Part shown: piece by piece, positions 22,887 through 34,300 of the stretch
How positions within the stretch are numbered: the first letter of the stretch is position 1
Layout: every line of letters starts with the position of its first letter
DNA from: Cylindrotheca closterium
Taxonomy: Eukaryota > Bacillariophyta > Bacillariophyceae > Bacillariales > Bacillariaceae
Direction of reading: 5' to 3'
Length of the DNA: 64,000 nucleotides
Assembly: GCA_933822405.4 (NCBI GenBank)
Contig: CAKOGP040000335.1
Span: forward strand, 124,001-188,000
Notes under the pieces: generated by a model
Database searches by the model: none
Told to the model about the DNA's origin: nothing
Seen by the model: only the letters and a program-made list of their open reading frames with translations
Made by a program: the position numbers and the translations under genes

Positions 22887-24053
22887 TCATCTACGCACGC
22901 GTTGCTTCTTGTATTGACCTGGTCGTTGTCGTTGAGTCTCCCATCCTTTACTTTTGTCTCCTCTCTGGCCCAAGGCTGGTAATTGAGCAGCCGTATTTTG
23001 AAAGACATTGCCACCATCTTTTTTCTCATCGGCGTTGTCGTCTAGAAGAAAGTCATCTTCCTCCTCGTCATCCACTTCTTTATTGGGTATCAAACGTTGC
23101 AAGCTCAAGTCAGGTTTCTTCTGAATATTTTCATCGTCACTGTCATCATCACTGCTACTTGAATCGCTATCGCTATCGTCACTGGATGTATCACTCTGAA
23201 CGGGATGTGCTGTCTCGGTTTGTTTCGCTTCAGCATCTTCTTCATCATCACTGGAAGAATCACTACTTGAAGACGAGTCACCAACTGATTTAACAGAAGA
23301 CTTCACTTCAACGCTTTTGTTGTCATCGGCTTCTTCCTCTTTATTCAGCTCTGTCTCAGCTTGTTCTGCTGCCTGTAACAATGCGTCATGATTTGAGGCC
23401 ACCACAAACCTAGAATCGTCGGTTCCCTGCTCCTTCTTCTGTTTGATGTCCTTCCGTGAAATAGAGCCCCCAAATATCTTCTCTTCATCTTGAATCGTCC
23501 AATCTTTGGGTAATCGAGCATATTGATCTTTTGGAATCCAGTTGCATCGACCAGGGGCTGAAGAGGATGATAACAGCTTAAGTATACGCTTTCGTGTGAC
23601 AGCTCTCCGGTAGAGTTGACGGCTTTGATCAACTACTCGGCTTCCTTTCTGATAAAGGGGCATATATTTTACATCATTTGGATGATGTGCAACGTAAACT
23701 TGATCCAAGGCTAGTTTGTATAGCTCGTCCTTTCTACTTTTTCCATTTCTTTCTTGCTTTTCTTTTCGCACCAGTCGTTGGCGATCCAAGAACTTTTGTC
23801 CATGCGATCTTTCGGCATGTTTCTTTTCCTGTAGATGCTGCTCCTTTTCACCAATTTCCAACTTCAAGTCGTGGATCTTTTTCTGCAGCTCTTTACGACG
23901 GTCGTCTTCATCTTCAGGAAGCTTTGACAATAGTCGCTCATGTCCCCGAAGCTGCTTCTTCAGGGAGCCTTTCTTGCTGGAGAACTTGGACTTTCCTTTT
24001 CGCCACGACTTGAATTTACGTTCCAGGCCGTGCTTGGTAGGAGCCTTTGTCAT
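22887..24053 (-). CDS. EFG1-like rRNA-processing protein
   Basis: Nucleolar factor for 18S rRNA maturation. Single exon, 388 residues, ATG 24053. The basic N-terminal third has the EFG1 (DUF2361) layout: KKQLRGHERLLSKL, the DRRKELQKKIHDLKLEIGEK helix, then GQKFLDRQRLVRKEKQER in place of the typical KVRFFERQKA block, and LDQVYVAHHPNDVKYMPLY, the family's hydrophobic segment. The C-terminal 150 residues are an acidic Ser/Asp tract alternating with basic patches, typical of nucleolar proteins. The tail is longer than in yeast EFG1. Converges with the DNAJC11-like gene, 60 bp apart. Confidence 0.75.
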   Translation of the reverse strand: MTKAPTKHGLERKFKSWRKGKSKFSSKKGSLKKQLRGHERLLSKLPEDEDDRRKELQKKIHDLKLEIGEKEQHLQEKKHAERSHGQKFLDRQRLVRKEKQERNGKSRKDELYKLALDQVYVAHHPNDVKYMPLYQKGSRVVDQSRQLYRRAVTRKRILKLLSSSSAPGRCNWIPKDQYARLPKDWTIQDEEKIFGGSISRKDIKQKKEQGTDDSRFVVASNHDALLQAAEQAETELNKEEEADDNKSVEVKSSVKSVGDSSSSSDSSSDDEEDAEAKQTETAHPVQSDTSSDDSDSDSSSSDDDSDDENIQKKPDLSLQRLIPNKEVDDEEEDDFLLDDNADEKKDGGNVFQNTAAQLPALGQRGDKSKGWETQRQRPGQYKKQRVRR

Positions 24054-24267
24054 TGTCAGTGATAGTTGTACGAGTCTACTATGAATTCAATTTCGTTTGG
24101 GGCAAGTTTTGAGATGATCAAAATTTTGATTGATCGTGGAGGGGTCTGCTCGTCGCTCGCCTTGTCCGTTGGTCGAAATATAAAAATAGTCAATAAAAGC
24201 ACACAAACCAAACTTGTGAAACCAGAACCATCGCAGCTTCAATGGTTTGTGCTGCGCTTTCTTCATC

Positions 24268-25903
24268 ATGACACAATCGACAGCAGTAAACAACAGGATA
24301 CCTATCACTTTGATCACAATATGTTTCGGCTTTGCTTGCATACTGCGAATATTAATCGGTTTTGGTCATCATTCGGGTGAAAACAATTACCACGGCAGCA
24401 GCAAGGCGTATGGTGGAGACTTTGAAGCCCAGAGGCACTGGATGGAAATTACATATTGGCTTCCAGTTGGTGATTGGTATTGGTACGACTTGGATTACTG
24501 GGGATTGGACTACCCACCTCTTACAGCCTACCATTCCTACCTGTGTGGGTGGCTGTCGCATCGTCTCGCGGGGCCAGAGACTGTTGCATTGGATTCTTCG
24601 AGAGGAATAGAAGATCCAGTTCACAAAGCGTATATGCGAGCGACGGTCTTGGTGTTTGACTTTCTAATATTTGGAACTGCGGTGTGTTATTCGTCCTTTC
24701 GAAACGACCGAGGGTCGATGTGGGTTTCATTTATCACGCTTTGTCAGCCAGCAATACTTTTGGTCGATCATGGTTCGTAAACAAAGCTTAGTCTGCTCTT
24801 TGCTCCCCCCGAGGTTTCCTCACATAATGAAATGCAATTCGACTCTACCTCCAGGTCACTTCCAGTACAATTCCATTGCTTTGGGATTTTCCATTGCAGC
24901 ATTTGCTTTCATTTCGCAAGATAGATTCCGATCCTGCATCTATGGCTCCATCCTCTTTTGCTTGGCATTGAACTTCAAGCAGATGACGCTTTACTATGCG
25001 CCTGTAGTCTTCTTCTACCTTTTGGGACGTTGCATCAGTACACCAAAACGCTTCTTTCAACGATTGATACTGTTAGGCGTTACGGTTCTAACTTGCTTTG
25101 GTGTATTGTGGTTGCCTTTCATCGTTACTGGGCCATCAGATATGATGACTACTCCACTGGAGCGGATGATGCAGATTGTTAGGCGTATCTTTCCATTTGA
25201 GCGTGGTCTCTTCGAGGGAAAGGTTTCGAATCTTTGGTGCGCTCTTAACACCCGTCCAATATCCATTAGAGACCGTATTGATTCGTCGGTGCAGCCCTTG
25301 CTGGCACTTGTTCTGACATTGATAATGATAGCTCCTTCCAGCTTCGCACTTTTCTGTCTTGGAATGAAAGGCGATGAAATGGCAACGAGCAAAATCAACA
25401 ATCAAAATCACTGGAAGAGGCTACTTTGGGGAACCATGTCATGTTCGCTGTCGTTTTTCTTGGCTAGCTTTCAAGTTCATGAAAAGAGTATACTGATGTC
25501 GTTGGCACCATGTTCGCTACTGCTGTGGGAAGACCCAAAATTCGTTCTTTGGTTCTCAAGAGTTTGCGTGTGGACCTTGTGGCCACTACTCCAAGTAGAC
25601 AGGCTACATACTCCATACTTTTGCATGCTGATAATCTTTGAGATGTTGGTACATCTTGGTCAAGATCATTTCAGCAGCAAGCCGTCGGTGTTCTCGGGGA
25701 TATTTTCGATGATTCCCTGGCTTACGTATGCTATTATGATTGGGCTTCATGCTATTGAGTTTTCCTTAGGTCCTCCAGCTGCGCTTCCAGATTTGTACCC
25801 CGTTCTATGGAGTGTAGTTGGCTGCGCACTGTTTTGCTTGGCCTACATAATCTCTTGTGCCAAAGTACTTCTGCCGGTAGAAGGCAAGAATAAAGTGGAG
25901 TAG
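24268..25903 (+). CDS. ALG6: ALG6/ALG8-type dolichyl-P-Glc glucosyltransferase
   Basis: Adds glucose from Dol-P-Glc to the lipid-linked N-glycan precursor in the ER lumen. Exons 24268-24772 and 24855-25903 (517 residues; donor GTTCGT is weaker than usual). ATG 24268 starts directly before the first membrane helix. The lumenal signature GDFEAQRHWMEITYWLPV (50-67) followed by YWGLDYPPLTAYHSYL (78-93) is diagnostic, with Asp51 the likely catalytic carboxylate of the GT57 family. About eleven more hydrophobic helices follow, with the FQVHEKSILM motif near residue 380 where ALG6/ALG8 have FxVHEKxxL. LDYPPLTAYHS favours ALG6 over ALG8, moderately. Confidence 0.92.
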
Positions 25904-26098
25904 TTAGTACTCGTACCAGGTTGGTTTTACATGTTGCCAGCTGGCTCGTTTTTTAACGCTCGTGTCTGCTATCCACTATGTAACCCACAATTTCGAGTCA
26001 GTTGTTTTCCGCGCCAGCCTCCAATGATTTTTGGTTGTAAACAAAGCAAATGGTGAAAAACAAATCATTCCGCCAGTCTCAACCAAGAGCATCAAGAT

Positions 26099-28374
26099 AT
26101 GAACGGATCCGATGGACGGCGCCCATCTGCGCTACGGTCGAAAAGTCCTGGAAATGGATCAACGGTTAGCTTTTCTGTGAACGAAGAAAAGAAAGTTGAT
26201 ATAAATTCACAGCCAAAGCAGCCGGGGAAGAAAGAAAAGAAAAAAGGACTCTTGAAGAGATTATTCAGTGACAAGCGGAAACAATCCGCGGACGTACAAG
26301 AAGCAGCTGATGAAAATGATTTTGGAGAAGCTGAAGACCCTGTGATGACTGTATTTGCAGAACGGAATACGCAAAGAGTCCGGTTTTCAATTGCAGAGGA
26401 ACCAGAGGAGGAGCAAACGCCGAAGGACAAGGCGTCGGGAAACAATGTTAAACAGTTCATGTCTCGGGCTCTGTTCAGTGGTAACAAATCATCTAAAAAG
26501 TTTAAGGAAGAAATGGAGCGTGAAGTAGCGCAACTCGGTGGCTCGTTAGTTTGGGATAGTCCAGAAGGTTCGACTGGACCTGAAGTATCACTGATCAACA
26601 AGGGAGGGAAGATCAGCTCTAATAACGTTGTGACATTTACAGATGATCCTAAGATAAGGGCTCGGCATGCGAAACTACTGAGTAAGGCTCACAAGGCGCA
26701 ACATACATACTTTCGATACGAGTTTGCGGTCAAGTGCTATCTCAAAGCGTTAAACCTGTTGAAGAGTGCAAATTACCCGGAGACGCACGCCTTAGCGACG
26801 AAAACAGTCGAGCTACTGAACAATTCGCATCAAATTTTGAGTTCATACAATAGTTCCGTGCGCATTGTAAAGATTGGCATCAAGCACGAAGACAAGGGAG
26901 AACTTGTGAAGGCTCTCAAGATGTACACAATTGCATATCGAATTCGACGGGATAATCTCAGCCGCAACCATCCTAGCCATGTTGTTCTGCTGAATATGTT
27001 GGGGAGCATTCAAGTGAAACGTGGTGACTTAAAGGAAGCAATGTTGATCTACGAGCTTGCATTGAAGGATGGGACAGTGACTCCGAATGAAAATGAGATT
27101 GACGCATATGGAAAACCTCCGATTGGCAATTTACTCGCGAAAAGTGTGACATTTAGAGAAATAGGAATTATAAAGGAGCGTTGGGGGCATCTGGATGAAG
27201 CGAGGGATTACTATCATCAAAGTCTGGAATGCGTCCAAGAATGGAAAGAGGCATACAATGACGATGATGAATCTTTCACAGATGACGTTGAATCCAACGA
27301 TTCCCTTGATTACTCTTTGTCCAATGTCCGGCTTGAAAAATCCACTGATGAACCTGGACAATTCGAGGAGGAGAAGGGAGAGATGGAACTTTGTCTTGTC
27401 CCTATGACGATGTCGGCAGGCAACAGATCGCCAGCACCTACAAATAGGTACGAAGAGATCTTTCCAAGTCGGTTGGAAAAGGAATTTGAACGGAAGAGCA
27501 AGCCATCGAAAGATAGCCCAAACAAAACTGAGACTGACAGAAAAGACATCAACAGCAACTTGAGCAAGGACGCTTTTGCTGATATGGATCTTGCCTTGAC
27601 GCTCCATCATATTGCGCAACTCTATAGGAAACAAGGGAACTTTCCTGAAGCACTCCAAGCGTTTGAAGTCGCCCTTCGAGGGATGAAATACTCGCTAGGA
27701 AGGTACCACCCAAATGTAGCAGCTGTGCTTGGGAATGTTGGCAACCTTCAGAAAGAAATGGGCGACCTGGATGCGGCCTACAAAACCTACCAGGAAGTCC
27801 TTGCCATAGAGTCCTATCGGCTTGGCCTCAGTCATCCCGATGTTGCGATTACGGTACGTTAATCTTGTGGTGCTTGCGATCCGTTGATTAATGACCGGTT
27901 ATCTTACAATCCTTACAATAGCTTCACAATGTCGCAACAATTGACGCTGCTCGTGGGAAATATAGGCAATCATTAGATTTGTACTCCAAGGTACTTGGGT
28001 TGCAAAGAAAACTGTTTGGAACTGAACACCTGTCGGTTGCAATCACAAGTGCATGCATGGGGGATGTATACGAAAAGCTTGGCGAAAGCGCAACTGCGAT
28101 TCAGTATTTTGAAGATGCTTTGAAGATAAAGTCGGCAAAGCAAGGTCGCCATTCGTTGGACGTCGCGAGAATACTCCACAAACTTGGGAAGCTTGCAATT
28201 CAGGGTCAAGACTACTATACAGCTGGATCACATATTTCTAGAGCTGTGCTCATTTATCGACTGAACAAAGTCCATGATGATCACGAATGGACGGTAGATG
28301 CCAATCGCGACGCTGCAGATATTGATGCTGCGATCGCACTGAAACCGGATGAAAATCGACCAGATGACTTGTGA
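26099..28374 (+). CDS. Kinesin-light-chain-like TPR protein
   Basis: Exons 26099-27853 and 27922-28374 (735 residues). The N-terminal 180 residues are basic and acidic low complexity (KKEKKKGLLKRLF). From about 195 tetratricopeptide repeats of the 42-residue kinesin light chain type begin: LVKALKMYTIAYRIRRDNL, HPSHVVLLNMLGSIQVKRG and the neighbouring units. An acidic linker (about 390-480) divides them from a second block: ALTLHHIAQLYRKQGNFPEA, VAAVLGNVGNLQKEMGDLDA, LHNVATIDAARGKYRQSL, ITSACMGDVYEKLGESATA and ARILHKLGKLAIQGQDY. Such proteins are scaffolds and are abundant in diatoms; there is no coiled-coil that would make this a true kinesin light chain. Partner unknown. Confidence 0.82.
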
Positions 28375-28491
28375 TCTTCTTGCTGAAAAGATCAGTAGGA
28401 TGATTCAATTGCATAGTACAACAGTGGTCACTTCAGCTAGCACGGCTCATTCTATATCTAAATACTGTACGATATTAAACAGCTTTCAAGT

Positions 28492-28652
28492 NNNNNNNNN
28501 NNNNNNNNNNNNNNNNNNNNNNNNNNNNNNNNNNNNNNNNNNNNNNNNNNNNNNNNNNNNNNNNNNNNNNNNNNNNNNNNNNNNNNNNNNNNNNNNNNNN
28601 NNNNNNNNNNNNNNNNNNNNNNNNNNNNNNNNNNNNNNNNNNNNNNNNNNNN
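28492..28652. other. Assembly gap (161 N)
   Basis: Run of N. It hides the 3' flank of the TPR gene and the start of the reductase gene that follows. Confidence 1.
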
Positions 28653-29883
28653 AGCAATCCAACAGCTGCGCTTTATGCGGCCTGCACTTTGTAAAGAACG
28701 GCGCTGGTACCATGAACTATCATATGCATCACATGGTGAACCAACAGATGTCCTTTCCTTTCAGACGACTTCAGATGATGTCAATCATGATCCCACTGAC
28801 GAGAACTTGGTCCATGTCAAGATGATACACTCTCCATGGAACCCTGCTGATATTAATACTGTGCAAGGCACATATCCGTCACCTGCAAAGTCACTAGGTA
28901 TCAAAGACAACCTGAGTGCTGAAAGTCTCTACTTCAGTGATCGGTGGGTCGCGGGATCTGAAGGTTGGGGCCGCATAACTTCAGACTCCAAAAATCTTCG
29001 GAAAGGTTCGCTTGTTGCAATTGGTACCCCTGGACTCGGTACTCTCAGATCGTCACTTTGGATTCCAGAGTCTTCTTTACTAGTTCTTTCTGAGGAAATT
29101 TTGGGAATTTCTGGGCCTGCAGGATGTAGCTTGATTCAGTTGGGAGGAACTGCATTTAGAATGCTGAGCGATTTTGCGCCCCTTCAACCAGGAGATGTTG
29201 TAAGTAACTGAAAGGTTTGGAATCTTCTCTATTATCTTTGGCTGGGAGCTAATCCGCATATGGTACAGGTAGTCCAAAATGCCGGAAACTCGGCTGTGGG
29301 CCTCATGGCGAGTCAGATAGCAGCTTCCAAGGGAATCTCAATGGCAAGCGTGGTTCGACGCGGTTCCAGGTCGCAAGATGAGTACGACGAACTAGTCGAG
29401 TACCTCTTGAGTAAAGGAAAGAATAGCCTTGTAATCGCCGAAGAAGATTTGGACGACAAGGAGTCGTTGCGAAGATTCCAAGCTGAATTGAAGCAAATTT
29501 CAGTATCTAACGAATTGCCCAAGTTGGCCCTGAATGCAGTAGGCGGCGCGAGTGTCAAAGCGTTAATCCGTTCTCTTGAGAATGGCGGTACTCTCGTCAC
29601 CTATGGCGGTATGTCAGCTCAGCCAGTTGTACTAGGAACACCGCAGCTTATTTTCAAAGACATACGTGCCGTTGGATATTGGCACAGTCGATGGATGATT
29701 CAACAAAGTCACGAGCAAAAGCAGGAAATGGTGAATATTTTGTCGAAGGCTGTGTTGGACAAGTCCATTGAGTGTCCTCCGGTAAAGGTATTTCCTCTGA
29801 AAAACGTCGAAGAAGCTCTACATTGGCAGTCAAGTCAAGGCTCCATCCGAAAAAAACTAATATGGGACTGCCAGGAAATATAG
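28653..29883 (+). CDS. MECR-like trans-2-enoyl-CoA/ACP reductase (5' end in gap)
   Basis: Medium-chain dehydrogenase of the ETR1/MECR branch, which performs the last step of mitochondrial type II fatty acid synthesis. Exons <28653-29199 and 29269-29883; the frame is open into the gap, so the N-terminus with any transit peptide is missing. Evidence: HGEPTDVLSFQ near the start, VHVKMIHSPWNPADINTVQG, GSEGWGRI, the GLGTLRSS loop, GTAFRMLSDF and LQPGDVVVQNAGNSAVGLMASQIA (NADPH-binding GNSAVG), YGGMSAQPV and the WHSRWM segment. These match MECR in order and spacing. A general quinone-oxidoreductase role is less likely given NPADINTVQG and NAGNSAVG. Convergent with the bromodomain gene, 62 bp apart. 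Confidence 0.88.
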
Positions 29884-29945
29884 ATGTGAAGCATAAACAA
29901 TGCAATTTCCGCACATCTTTTTGCTAGTATTTCATAGGCTACGTC

Positions 29946-30861
29946 TTAGCTCTTCTTCTTCTTCTTTTTTGGGATCCTCTCTTCAGACTCGTCGTCCTCG
30001 TGATTGATATCCAAGAGGCTTCGCTTTCCAATTTTGGACTCAATGAATCCACTTAGCCGTTCAAAGACTTCTTGAGGGATTGCATCAAGGTTTATTTCCA
30101 TCTGTGTCGATCCGTCTTCTATCAATGCATTTGGACATTCGAGCTCAAGAGTTGTCACAACATGCCCTAGTTCTATTCCATTCAACAAGAAAATGTTCGA
30201 ACCAAATCGAGCTCTGGAGTCCAGGGAGGTGTCTCTTTTTCCCGAACGCGTTGATTCATTTTCATCCGTTGGCTCCTTCGATTTTTTGCTAGAGGAACTT
30301 TTTCGTTTTGACGATTCTCCTTCATCTGATGATTCATCGCTCTCATCCTCTTCATCGTGCAGATCTTCCCCCACGTCGAATTCATTCTTCACCTTTCTGT
30401 ATCTATCTTCGAATCGACGCGAATAACTCTTAGCCAAGAGCCAAAAGTCCGAGCCATCAGCATTGTAAGTCATACAGTTGTGCCATACCAGACGAATATC
30501 CTCGGCGACTTGATGAGCGGTTTCATACTGGTTGCGCTCCAGTCTGCGCTTGATGGTTCCCAGATCCATCATCTTCTTGATCACTTTTGGGTAGTCAAAA
30601 AGTTCTAGTCCTCTCTAACCGATTCGGATGCAATGTGCAATTTCGTGGGATAAGATAGTGCAGAGACAGGACAAGGGGCATGATGGGCATGATTAGTCAG
30701 TGCCATTCCAATGTAAAAAGAACTGTTTCAAAAGCAGATGGCAGCCAACTTACCCAGTCGACAGGTTCGCGGAACGGAGCGCTGTCGGTTCGACTCCACA
30801 GGTTATTGAGGATCTTTGTCATCCTCTTGATGGCGTCTTCCTGTCCTGGAGCTGGAGGCAT
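29946..30861 (-). CDS. Bromodomain-NET (GTE/BET-like) protein
   Basis: Acetyl-lysine reader that recruits transcription machinery to chromatin. Exons 30754-30861 and 29946-30614 (258 residues). ATG 30861. Splicing at 30614 gives PFREPVDWRGLELFDYPKVI, which restores a full bromodomain (about 1-105): MMDLGTIKRRLE, then NCMTYNADGSDFW with the acetyl-lysine-binding Asn. An acidic/Ser linker precedes an extra-terminal (NET) domain: ELGHVVTTLELECPNAL and INLDAIPQEVFERL. A basic Lys tail (KKKKKK) ends the protein. One bromodomain plus NET is the plant GTE layout. The open frame extends upstream of the ATG for about 15 codons, so an earlier start via another exon is possible. Confidence 0.87.
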
Positions 30862-31370
30862 CCTCGAAATTCCTATGCTACTCCTCTGTTGATGAGCACT
30901 CTGAGAAACGCAAGGAAAAGCACCCGATTGATCTATCGATTTTAAAACTTGCAGGTTGCAGTTGCTCGCATACCGGTACTACATCGAAGGCACACACCAC
31001 ACACCACATGCATGATCGTCACGAAAAAGGAAACAGAAGGGGGAAGTAAATATTTTCTACAAAAGGGGTATTAATAGGGACAGTTTTGAACGAACGACGG
31101 ACGATATGGCATACTTGGTGAATTGAAATGCAAATTTCAAAACCATTTGTTTGAACGACTGACCATTACTCTATCATCTGTGTCAGCAAAGGTTCATTCA
31201 TTGCTCATCTTTGCATGCACACAAGTTAAGGTGAAAATCAAAGTATAACATTGGAATGATTCGGAGGCAGAATTGACAGAAACAACACAGACAATAAGAC
31301 ATTGAGAAACCAGAAGTTTCGGGAACAACGTCAGGTCACCACAGTTGGTAATCAGTCGAATATTGTGAAT
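30862..31370. other. Intergenic, divergent promoters
   Basis: Between the bromodomain gene and the giant gene. A TACCGGTA word lies near 30972 and a CA-rich stretch near 30990-31010. No gene seen. Confidence 0.6.
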
Positions 31371-34300
31371 ATGGGTAACGAGCCATCCACCCTATCGGGA
31401 ACCGAAGATGATTTGTACCAAAATAATCCCACGCATCCTCTCCACCGTAAATCCACTGGAAAACATCTGATCGATTCTGATGATGACGAAGCTGACGAAC
31501 ACGACCATTCACGTGTTTCATTACGAAGAAGGGGGGCATCTGGTTCTCTGAAAGGAAGCGTTTTCGCTGCAGCTGCTACCGATGGTCCTTCGTCTTCTAG
31601 CTTCGTAGATCCTGTTTTGTCAGCTGCGGCTGCTGGAGCTGCTGCACGAAAGGCAAAACAAACGAGACGTATGCATTCAAATCCATTCCGACAACACTCA
31701 AAGGATGTCAGCAACAACGAATGGAGAATGTCATTGCAGCGGCTTGCAAAAACGGCGGCCTCAACAGCTACAAATATGGCACATGTGACAGCCCCAATGC
31801 TGGCCGATGCTAGTTCCATTGTGGTTGAGTCAGCCAAGGAGTTTGCTACTGATGTCCATGATGAGTTTACCAAACCAAAATACTTCGAAGCAGAAGACGG
31901 AGCCGAGTCTGTAATCATGTTTCCCTACAGTCCAGGTCGATCTCTTTCGGGTAGATCTTGGTACTCTCCGTTCGCTGGTCATGATCCGGATCTTTCACCA
32001 ACCACACCAAACACTGGCCAAAGCGATAGCATGGGACGAGTAAGACTCGATCTGAAGGTTAAGAATCGTGTACCACTGGCACCAAGTTTGAAGCCAACGC
32101 CTTCCACCGTCACCAGCGAGGAGTCTGTGCCTACACAGCAACAAGAAAGGGAGCCCAAGAGTAAATCCAGACGGTCTGTTCAAATTGTACATTTCCCCGA
32201 GTTGGCCAAACTGCACAGCAAGGCAGCGTTACAAGGAGACGTAAAACGCGCTCTTCCAGAGGCGATATCAAACGATGAAGTGATCTCAGCTGTACAGGAA
32301 TCAAAAGTTTCGAGCACTATCGACCATCGGAATGGGGGGAAAGCGATTTCAAAGTCACACGAAAAATCGGATGAAAGGAATGAATTTAGACGTTCCATAG
32401 ATAGTGGAGCTGTCACGGCGACGAGTCAAAATTCAGCGATACTTGCGGGTAAACCCTCAAAAGACTCGGAGGATATCACGTTTGTCGCACTCGCTGATGC
32501 GGTTAAGGATGACGAGTGCAAGCGTGCTGAGAATCCTGCTATCGAAAACACTAGCCCAGAGATGCATGATGGTGCAAGGTTGGAAGAAAAAGAAGAGATT
32601 GAGTTCGCTACAGTGAATGGTGCAAATAGGAATGGCGATTTGGATTGTACTAATGATTTTCCTGGAGAAGATATAACCACAGAGAAAAATGTTGGTACAA
32701 AGTCAAAAGTATCAGAAGAAATTGAATTCAATGCAGCTATTGAGGATTTTCCTGTTGAAGACAGAACCAGAGAGAAAAGTGTTGGTACAGAGTTCGAAGA
32801 ATCAGAAGAGATTGAATTCACTTTAGCTAGGGATGACGAGTTGAAGCCTGCCAAGGATTTTGCGTCGAAAAAATTAGATGAGACGGCGTTTACTTCTATC
32901 AATGGTGCAGTTAGGGATATCAACTCGAATCATGCTGAGGATTCTGCTAATGAAGGTACTATTGCAAAGATGCTTATTGGAACAACATCAGAAGCATCTG
33001 GGGAGACCGCACCAATAGCACTGAGTGATACGGTGAAGGAGGATAGGTTGAAGCATGCTGAAGATTCTGCAGCTGAAGATCTCACTGATGAAAAGAAATC
33101 ATCTAGTGAGCCCGGAGGACAAATTTATAGCCACGCCAACCAGGTAGTGGAAGAAAGCAATAGGGGAGAATCGCCGTCTGCCGATGATATCAAAGACCTA
33201 GATATTTTTGATGAATTCCAGCAGTTGGTAGAGTCGGCAGCAAAGGAAGGGGTTTTCTTTTCGCTCGATAATGAAGATTCTATGGCGGCTATGGATTTCG
33301 ACGGTGTCAATGCAGAGATTGAACGGGAACTTGAAGAATCTTCAGATTCGCTTGAGAAAGAGCTTGAAGCGTTGAAGTCTCTTGAAAAAGTACCAGAAGA
33401 ACCTGCTAGTATAATTCAGGAAGAAAAACTTGTCGAACCTGCGAAGTTGAAGATTTTGACCACAACTGAGACAAAATCAACTGATGAAAACGCTGTCTTC
33501 GAAATGAGTTTTAAAACCAAAAGAGATGATGAAGACTTTTCCCACATCGTTAGAGAAGTACCATCCAACGATAGTGATGTGTCGCATAGTGAAGCGAAAA
33601 GCCCATCGAAAAAGAATTATTATCAAGACGTTTCCTCGCCAATGAGAAAATCTGGAGTTGAGCAAGAATTACGAGACTTGCTTGCACGAGTCGAAAACGG
33701 CGAAGTGGTTGACGAGGATAGGCTTTCTGAGCTGGACCTTTTTGAACGGTACCAATCAGGCGAAAAGTTGACTGCTGACGAAATGGAAGATCTCGGTTCA
33801 ATTTTGAAATCGACACAAAACCTCAACAGAAGCAATTCTACGTCAATTGATGAGAAAAGCGACCACGGAGAGAAATCTAATTTGCCTTCTTTATTTGAAA
33901 CCAGTGACAATGGTGATCACAAAATTATCAATCACCATGTTGGTGATGGCAACAAAATTCCGATAGGACATCGATCGGAATCCGCATACGACGCAAACAA
34001 CCATGCTTGCGAAAATTTAAGAGCAAATGAAACCGAAAAGTTCATGACGGCAACATCATCAGACACAGAAAATTCTTGGTTGTATTGGTCCGTGGGACGA
34101 AAAGGATCAGAATCGAGTCAAATATCAACTGAAAGACTAACTTCGATCCTGTCGGTTGCAGATCCAGAAGCAATCCCAGACAAAGGAATAGAGGAAAGAT
34201 TTGGCTGGAGCACAAATGAAGAGGTGTCGCATGCTTACGATGGGTGGCGTTATTGGGCACATGTAGGTGACGATACAGGGGACGACCATCAAATTGAATT

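Noticed and set aside
28349..28825. Frame running through the N gap
   Set aside because: The translation across the gap is meaningless; the TPR gene ends at 28374 and the reductase begins in or before the gap.
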